A stretch of DNA of 64,000 nt from Streptomyces fulvoviolaceus (GTDB taxonomy: Bacteria > Actinomycetota > Actinomycetes > Streptomycetales > Streptomycetaceae): assembly GCF_000718165.1 (NCBI RefSeq), contig NZ_JOEY01000020.1, forward strand, positions 1-64,000. The letters run 5' to 3'. Under the pieces are notes generated by a model, which had not been told where the DNA came from, made no database searches, and saw nothing but the letters and a program-made list of their open reading frames with translations. The number at the start of each line of letters is the position of its first letter. Within the stretch, counting starts at the first letter, position 1. Both the position numbers and the translations under genes were made by a program. This document shows positions 59,236-64,000 of the stretch, in pieces.

Positions 59236-60144
59236 GTGCAGGACGCTCCCCCCTCTGACCCTCTCGTGGTCGGTATCGACGTGGGCGGCACCAAGACGCA
59301 TCTGCGCGCCCTCGCGGGCGGGCACTCCGTCGCCGATCACGTCCGGCCGAGCAGCGGCTGGCGGCCGCACGACCCCCTTGCCGCCGCCGGCTGGCTGGCC
59401 GCGCTGATCGCCGAGGCACTGCCGGCGGGCTCCCGCCCGTCCGCGGTCGCCGTGGGCGGGCACGGCTGCGAGACACCCCGGCAGTGCACCCAGATACGCA
59501 CCGCCCTGCAACTCCACTTCGACGCGCCCGCGCTCGTCATGGGCGACGCCGAACTCCTCGTACCCGCCGGCGGTCTGGACCGGGGCGTCGGCCTGGTCGC
59601 CGGCACCGGTTCGGTCGCGGTCGGCCGCCTCGGCGACGGCAGCCCCGTCAAGGTCGGCGGCTGGGGCGCGGCCCTCGGCGACGAGGGCGGCGCGGCCGGT
59701 CTCGTCCGGGAGGCCGCGCGAGCCGTATGGGCGGCCCACGACCGCGGCGCGGAACCGGACGCACTGGCCAAGGGCCTCATCAGCGCGTTCGGTGTCGCCG
59801 AGGTACCGGCGCTCGGAGCGGCGCTCGAGCGCGCCACCGACATCTCCGCCGAGTGGGGCCGGCACGCACCCGTGGTGTTCGCCGCCGCCGAAGCGGGCTC
59901 ACCGCTCGCCCGGACCGTCATCTCCGAGGGCGGACACGCGCTCGCCGCTCTCGTCGAACGGCTCGCCACGCGCGGGGTGCCCGTGGACGACGTGGTGATC
60001 GCGGGCAGCACGATCCTCGCCCAACCCGCCCTGTACGACGCCTTCGTGTCGTCCCTGGCCGAACGCGTGCCCAGGGCTCGTCCGAGGCCCTTGCGCGCGG
60101 CTCCGGTCGACGGAGCGGTGGCGATGGCCCGTTCACTCGTATGA
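59236..60144 (+). CDS. N-acetylglucosamine kinase-like protein (BadF/BadG family)
   Basis: A 302-residue ASKHA-fold kinase: phosphate 1 motif VVGIDVGGTKTHLRALAGG, AVAVGGHGCETPRQC, phosphate 2 region GVGLVAGTGSVAVGRLGDG, WGAALGDEGGAAGLVREAAR and the adenosine motif DDVVIAGSTILAQPALYDAF. The BadF/NagK group phosphorylates GlcNAc or glucosamine in other actinobacteria. GTG at 59236 four bases after AGAGG. Divergent from the ROK gene and controlled by the operator between them, so its sugar probably comes from the adjacent importer system. Confidence 0.88.
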   Translation: MQDAPPSDPLVVGIDVGGTKTHLRALAGGHSVADHVRPSSGWRPHDPLAAAGWLAALIAEALPAGSRPSAVAVGGHGCETPRQCTQIRTALQLHFDAPALVMGDAELLVPAGGLDRGVGLVAGTGSVAVGRLGDGSPVKVGGWGAALGDEGGAAGLVREAARAVWAAHDRGAEPDALAKGLISAFGVAEVPALGAALERATDISAEWGRHAPVVFAAAEAGSPLARTVISEGGHALAALVERLATRGVPVDDVVIAGSTILAQPALYDAFVSSLAERVPRARPRPLRAAPVDGAVAMARSLV

Positions 60145-60316
60145 CAGGTGTCGGTCACCGGATCAGCCCCGATCCGACACAACTCGCCCGTAGATCTTCG
60201 CTCGTACGGCTTGAGAAAACGCATTCGACTCCTGTGTCATCTGCCGCACCATGAGCCGCATCGATCGCACCACCTCCCCCGGCCGCACGGCCGTTGAACT
60301 CAAGAGAGGCAGACGC

Positions 60317-62251
60317 ATGCCGTCACCCGCCGGGCACCACTCCCCCGTGTCGGTCACCGAACGCGCCATGAAGCGCAGGGGTTTCCTCAAGACCTCCCTG
60401 GGCGCCTCGGCCGGTGTTCTGGCCGCGCCCACCTTCGCCTCCTGGCTGGGCGCCGCGGACGCGAAGGCCGCCACGGCAGCTGCCGCATTCGTGGACGACT
60501 ACAAGTCCAACGTCGTGGCGAACCTGACGCCCGAGACCAACGCCGTGGTCCGCGTCCTCGGCGGCATGGCCGAGGTGTGGAAGACGGGTGCCGCCTGGAA
60601 CACCGGCACGCCGCTGCGGCCCGAGGTGCTGCGCGCCAACATGCGCTACTGCGCCCGGATCACGTCCGCGCGCACGGAGGCGCAGGCGAAGGAGGCGTTC
60701 GTCTACGACCGGCAGCACCAGAGCTACGCGATGATCGCCGCCCTGGGCCCGCTGGCGGACCTGTACAAGTCCGGTGCCAAGGCGGTCACCTCGATCACCA
60801 GCGCGCCGGACACCACGCCCGCGACCACGATCAGCGACGCCGTGCCCGCCGACGCCCCCGCCGGATCCGCGCTCGGCGCCGGCTCCTACGACTCGGCGCT
60901 CGGCCAGGTGGCCAAGCTGGTCGACACGGTGCGCGGCCCGTACGCCTCGGGCAACCCCGGCAAGTTCGCCTTCCAGTACCCGCGTCCGTGGCGCATGAAC
61001 GAGGACAGCGAGGTCGTCGACACGGGGGCGAAGGACGCGCTCGGCTACCCGGTGTACGACTCGGAGGTGGTCGTCGTCACGCAGCTGCTGCGGCAGCGCA
61101 GCACCAACGGCGCCGAGGACGGCGGCTTCCCCAGCGGCCACACCAACGCCTTCCACCTGGCGGGCCTGGCGTTCGCGTACGCCGTACCGGAGCGCTTCCA
61201 GGAGCTGGTGACCCGGGCCTTCGAGCTCAGCCACACCCGGATCATGTCGGGCATGCACTCCACGGTCGACGTCCTCGGCGGCCGCATCATGGCCACCGCG
61301 CTGGCCGCCGCCGCTCTGGCCGACTCAGCGAACGCCGACCTCAAGGCCGCCGCGCGCGCCCAGGCCCTCGCCTACTTCCAGGCGCAGACGGGCACCACGG
61401 CCGACACGCTCTTCGCCTACGCCCACTCGGACGCCGACGACCAGTACGCGGACCGGGACGACAACGCCCAGGCCGTCAAGCCCCGGTTGACGTACGTGCT
61501 GAACCGGGACGGCGGCAACGAGCCCCTGACCGTGCCGAAGGGCGCGGAGGTGCTGCTCGAGACGCGGCTGCCGTACCTGGACGCGGCCCAGCGGCGCGAG
61601 GTCCTCAGGACCACCGCGCTGCCCTCCGGGTACGTCCTGCTGGACGGCTTCGAGCAGTGGGGTCGGCTCAACCTCTTCGCGGCGGCCGACGGTTACGGCG
61701 CCTTCGACTCCGGCGTGACCGTCACGCTCGACGCGGCCGCCGGCGGTTTCGGCGCGGCCGACAGCTGGCGCAACGACATCGACGGGCGCGGCTCCCTGAC
61801 CAAGCGGGGCACCGGCACGCTGACGCTGACGGGCCACAACCGGTACACGGGCGGGACCGTGCTGAAGGACGGTGTGCTGGCCGCCGGTTCGGCCCACGCG
61901 CTCGGGCACGGGGACGTCCGGGTGTCGGGCGGCACACTGCGGGTGGCGACCAAGTCGTCGGTGCAGATCCACGGCACGTACGCACAGGAGTCGTCCGCGC
62001 TGGAGGTCACGCTGCGTTCGGGCCGCGGGCCCGCCCTTGAGGTGACGCGGCGCGCGGTGCTCGGCGCGGGCAGCGTGCTGTCGCTGCGGCTCGACGCCGA
62101 CAAGCCGCCGGCCGCGGGGAGCACGGTGCGCGTCCTCGGCGCCGCCGGGCTGCGGGGCCAGTTCGACCGCGTCGAACTGAACTCCGACACACTGCGGGCC
62201 GTACCCGTCTACACGGCGGAAGGTCTGTCGGTACGACTCCTGAAGCGGTGA
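60317..62251 (+). CDS. Tat-exported PAP2 phosphatase with autotransporter-type repeat
   Basis: A 644-residue secreted protein. Twin-arginine signal MKRRGFLKTSLGASAGVLAA (about residues 18-37), cleavage near AKA-A. The class A acid phosphatase / PAP2 triad is complete: KFAFQYPRP (about 215-223, K-x6-RP), PSGHTN (about 271) and TRIMSGMHSTVD (about 307-318, R-x5-H-x3-D). From about 480 the protein has a beta-helix repeat, RNDIDGRGSLTKRGTGTLTL then TGHNRYTGGTVLKDGVLAA, matching the passenger-associated transport repeat of Gram-negative autotransporters. ATG 60317 was chosen for GAGAGG eight bases upstream. The phosphatase is probably extracellular and may be wall- or polymer-associated. Confidence 0.9.
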   Translation: MPSPAGHHSPVSVTERAMKRRGFLKTSLGASAGVLAAPTFASWLGAADAKAATAAAAFVDDYKSNVVANLTPETNAVVRVLGGMAEVWKTGAAWNTGTPLRPEVLRANMRYCARITSARTEAQAKEAFVYDRQHQSYAMIAALGPLADLYKSGAKAVTSITSAPDTTPATTISDAVPADAPAGSALGAGSYDSALGQVAKLVDTVRGPYASGNPGKFAFQYPRPWRMNEDSEVVDTGAKDALGYPVYDSEVVVVTQLLRQRSTNGAEDGGFPSGHTNAFHLAGLAFAYAVPERFQELVTRAFELSHTRIMSGMHSTVDVLGGRIMATALAAAALADSANADLKAAARAQALAYFQAQTGTTADTLFAYAHSDADDQYADRDDNAQAVKPRLTYVLNRDGGNEPLTVPKGAEVLLETRLPYLDAAQRREVLRTTALPSGYVLLDGFEQWGRLNLFAAADGYGAFDSGVTVTLDAAAGGFGAADSWRNDIDGRGSLTKRGTGTLTLTGHNRYTGGTVLKDGVLAAGSAHALGHGDVRVSGGTLRVATKSSVQIHGTYAQESSALEVTLRSGRGPALEVTRRAVLGAGSVLSLRLDADKPPAAGSTVRVLGAAGLRGQFDRVELNSDTLRAVPVYTAEGLSVRLLKR

Positions 62252-62288
62252 CGCCCGAGTGGCGGGAGCTGATGCGAGAGTAGGCGCC

Positions 62289-62348
62289 ATGAAGTGCCTC
62301 CGGATCACTCCCGCCACCGCCCGCCCGGTGCCTCCGCGGGGCGGATGA
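62289..62348 (+). other. Short upstream ORF overlapping the GT39 start
   Basis: ATG at 62289 opens a 19-residue frame (MKCLRITPATARPVPPRGG) whose TGA at 62346-62348 overlaps the ATGATG start of the GT39 gene. GAGAG lies 12 bases upstream. It could be a leader peptide giving coupled translation, as the GT39 start itself lacks a well spaced ribosome-binding site. Not established. Confidence 0.3.
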
Positions 62349-64000
62349 TGGCGAGCGAACAGCACACGGTCCTCGATCCCGGGCCGCTCGACGGCGACGA
62401 GCGGCCTCGGCCGGAGGGGACGGCGGCGAGTCCGGCCGGCCGGTGGTTCGGCAGGCGGTGGCTGGTGCCGCTCCTCGTGGTCGTGCTGCTCGCGCAGATG
62501 GCCGTCGCGATGGTGACGACGGCCGTGCAGCAGACCCCGACCATCGACGAACCGGTGTACGTGGGCACGGCCGCCGAGTATCTGCATGGTCAGGGCCTGA
62601 GCTACAACCCCGAGCATCCGCCTCTGGGGAAGCTGATCATCGGCGTCGGGGTGGCTCTGGCCGACCCGCACGTGGACACGTCGTTCGACGGTCCGCAGCC
62701 ACTGCTGGGGCAGCATCTGCTCTACGAGTCCGACAACGACCCCTGGCAGCTCATGGTGTGGGCCCGGCTGCCGGTGATCGTGCTGACGCTCCTGTTCGGG
62801 CTGGTCGTGTTCGCCTTCGCCCGGGAACTCGCCGGCTCCGCGGGTGCGTTGGCGGCGCTCGCCCTGTACGCCTTCTCCCCCGATGTCGTCGCGCACGGCT
62901 CGCTGGCCACCCTCGACGTGCCGATGGCCGGGTTCCTGCTCACGTCGGTGTGGCTGCTGTGGCGGGCGCGTCGGCGGCCACGCCTGTATCTGCCGCTCGC
63001 CGGGCTGGCGCTGGGGGCGGCCCTGGCCACGAAGATGAGCGCGCTGCCGGCGGTCCCCGTGCTGCTGGCGCTGGCCGCCGTCTCGGTGTGGAGCGCGCGC
63101 CGCGGCCTCGGGCTCCGTAGGACATGGCTGTGGGCGCTCGCGGGTGCGGGCGTCATGGCGGTGGCCGCGATCGCCGTCGTATGGGCCTCGTATCTGGTCG
63201 TCGATCCGCGGCTGCGGTGGGCCGCCCAGGACCACGTGCCCACGGTGCACGGGCTGCGCGGACTGCTGGTCGATCTGCTGCCGTTCCCGGAGGCGTACCG
63301 GGACGGGATGCGCATCCAGTTCGGCCTGGAGAACTACCCGTGGGAGGGCTTCCTGTTCGGCCGGTTGTACACCGGCTCTCTCTGGTACTACCTGCCGACC
63401 GCACTGCTGGTGAAGACCCCGCTCGGCATGCTCGCGCTGTGGGCGGCCGGTGCCGTCGCGGTGGCGGCGGTACGGCGGCTGCGTCCGGCGGCGCCGTACC
63501 TGCTGCTCCCCGCCGGGGTGCTGCTGGCCGCGGCCATGGACGGGTCACGGGACTTCGGCACCCGGTACGCGATCTTCCTGCCGATGTTCCTGGCGGTGGC
63601 GGCGGGCTGCGTCCTGACGGTGCGTTGGAAGTGGGCGCCGGTCGTGACGGGGGTGCTGGTGCTGTTCGTCGCGGTCAGTTCACTGCGGACGTTTCCCTAC
63701 TATCTGCCGTACTCCAACGAGGCGTTCGGCGGACCGGCCACGACCCATCTGCGGCTCCACGACTCCAACGTCGACTGGGGCCAGGACCTCGGGCGGCTCG
63801 CCGACCGGCTGCGCGAGCGGTACCCCGGCGAGCGGATCTGGCTCGTGTACAAGGGCAGTGGCGTGCCGTCCTTCTACGGCGTCGACGCGTCCGACCCGCG
63901 CAAGGTGCCCGTCGACGACGTGCACGGGCTGATGGTCGTGTCGGACTCGTCGGCCGCCAAGGCGAAGGGGCGGCTGGCCGAGTTGATCGACAGCAGTCGT
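62345..64000 (+). CDS. GT39 (PMT/ArnT-like) membrane glycosyltransferase, partial
   Basis: At least 552 codons, cut by the window's right edge. After a charged N-terminus (about 35 residues) come nine or more membrane helices. The first extracytoplasmic loop holds the catalytic TPTIDEPVYVGTAAEYL (Asp-Glu) and YNPEHPPLGKLIIG, the HPPL motif of PMT-family enzymes. ATLDVPMAGFLL and DGSRDFGTRYAIFLPMFLAV are further family blocks. Near the end HDSNVDWGQDLGRLADRLRE is typical of actinobacterial GT39 proteins. It would use a polyprenyl-phosphate sugar to glycosylate a surface acceptor. Confidence 0.9.
   Translation, partial: MMASEQHTVLDPGPLDGDERPRPEGTAASPAGRWFGRRWLVPLLVVVLLAQMAVAMVTTAVQQTPTIDEPVYVGTAAEYLHGQGLSYNPEHPPLGKLIIGVGVALADPHVDTSFDGPQPLLGQHLLYESDNDPWQLMVWARLPVIVLTLLFGLVVFAFARELAGSAGALAALALYAFSPDVVAHGSLATLDVPMAGFLLTSVWLLWRARRRPRLYLPLAGLALGAALATKMSALPAVPVLLALAAVSVWSARRGLGLRRTWLWALAGAGVMAVAAIAVVWASYLVVDPRLRWAAQDHVPTVHGLRGLLVDLLPFPEAYRDGMRIQFGLENYPWEGFLFGRLYTGSLWYYLPTALLVKTPLGMLALWAAGAVAVAAVRRLRPAAPYLLLPAGVLLAAAMDGSRDFGTRYAIFLPMFLAVAAGCVLTVRWKWAPVVTGVLVLFVAVSSLRTFPYYLPYSNEAFGGPATTHLRLHDSNVDWGQDLGRLADRLRERYPGERIWLVYKGSGVPSFYGVDASDPRKVPVDDVHGLMVVSDSSAAKAKGRLAELIDSSR

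Noticed and set aside
61325..63250. Leftward open frame spanning the phosphatase and GT39 genes
   Set aside because: Antisense shadow crossing two convincing rightward genes; His/Gln/Arg-rich translation with no known fold.
1..64000. Insertion sequences, integrases, tRNA genes or attachment repeats
   Set aside because: I looked for transposase/integrase motifs, tRNA-like cloverleaf ends and flanking direct repeats by eye on both strands and saw none I could support.

Overview
The window is about 72% G+C chromosomal DNA with very strong G/C bias at third codon positions, many GTG/TTG starts, many apparently leaderless genes and typical actinomycete families (DUF397, XRE/DUF5753, DUF5133, ABATE/CGNR, proteasome beta, mycothiol-dependent isomerase, Tat and lipoprotein signals). 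This points to a Streptomyces or very close relative. I count 57 protein genes, including three broken or truncated ones and one cut by the right edge. I found no rRNA, tRNA, transposase, integrase or CRISPR array, so the region looks like ordinary chromosome with patchy accessory content.

Layout. 0.2-6.4 kb: a decayed FAD-monooxygenase tail, a secreted lamin-tail protein, a PadR/membrane-protein pair with a clear operator, unknown membrane proteins and a frameshifted maleylpyruvate-isomerase-like gene. 6.6-8.5 kb: a compact graspetide (ATP-grasp RiPP) locus, precursor plus ligase. 8.6-16.5 kb: small membrane proteins, a GlxA-type regulator, an ABC exporter and a HATPase / HEAT-like / DUF397 / XRE-DUF5753 signalling group, then an SAM methyltransferase. 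16.6-19.3 kb: cobalamin riboswitch and metE. 19.4-24.5 kb: urea/short-amide ABC transporter urtABCDE under a probable GlnR site, with a divergent MarR gene. 25-30 kb: an ECF sigma factor with a Met/His-rich membrane protein, then a GNAT plus two MFS genes in one coupled operon, facing a CGNR regulator. 30-45 kb: housekeeping-like enzymes (RibD-like reductase, aldo-keto reductase, Gfo/Idh/MocA, two GNATs), a GH64 glucanase with a perfect palindromic operator, SpoIIE phosphatase and MMPL transporter, a sulfite-oxidase-like molybdoenzyme, soluble transhydrogenase, an APC permease operon and GrpB. 45.7-50.6 kb: an orphan proteasome beta paralogue, a flippase-like/GT39 pair, an MFS relic, a SnoaL-like protein and a P-loop kinase.

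50.6-60.1 kb is the most interesting block: a ROK regulator, a sugar-binding lipoprotein, two permeases and two large cytosolic toroid/lyase-like proteins transcribed leftward, with a BadF/NagK-type sugar kinase divergent from the ROK gene across a promoter that carries a palindromic operator. It reads as an uptake-and-depolymerise system for an oligosaccharide, possibly one containing amino sugar and uronic acid; the substrate is inference. 60.3-64 kb: a Tat-exported class-A-type phosphatase fused to an autotransporter-type beta repeat, and the start of a second GT39 membrane glycosyltransferase.

Two themes recur. Both ABC importers have a strong perfect hairpin directly after the binding-protein gene, which would favour excess binding protein over permease. 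The same GAAAGCGCTTG motif lies in front of both the sugar importer and the ABC exporter, suggesting a shared LacI-family regulator encoded elsewhere.
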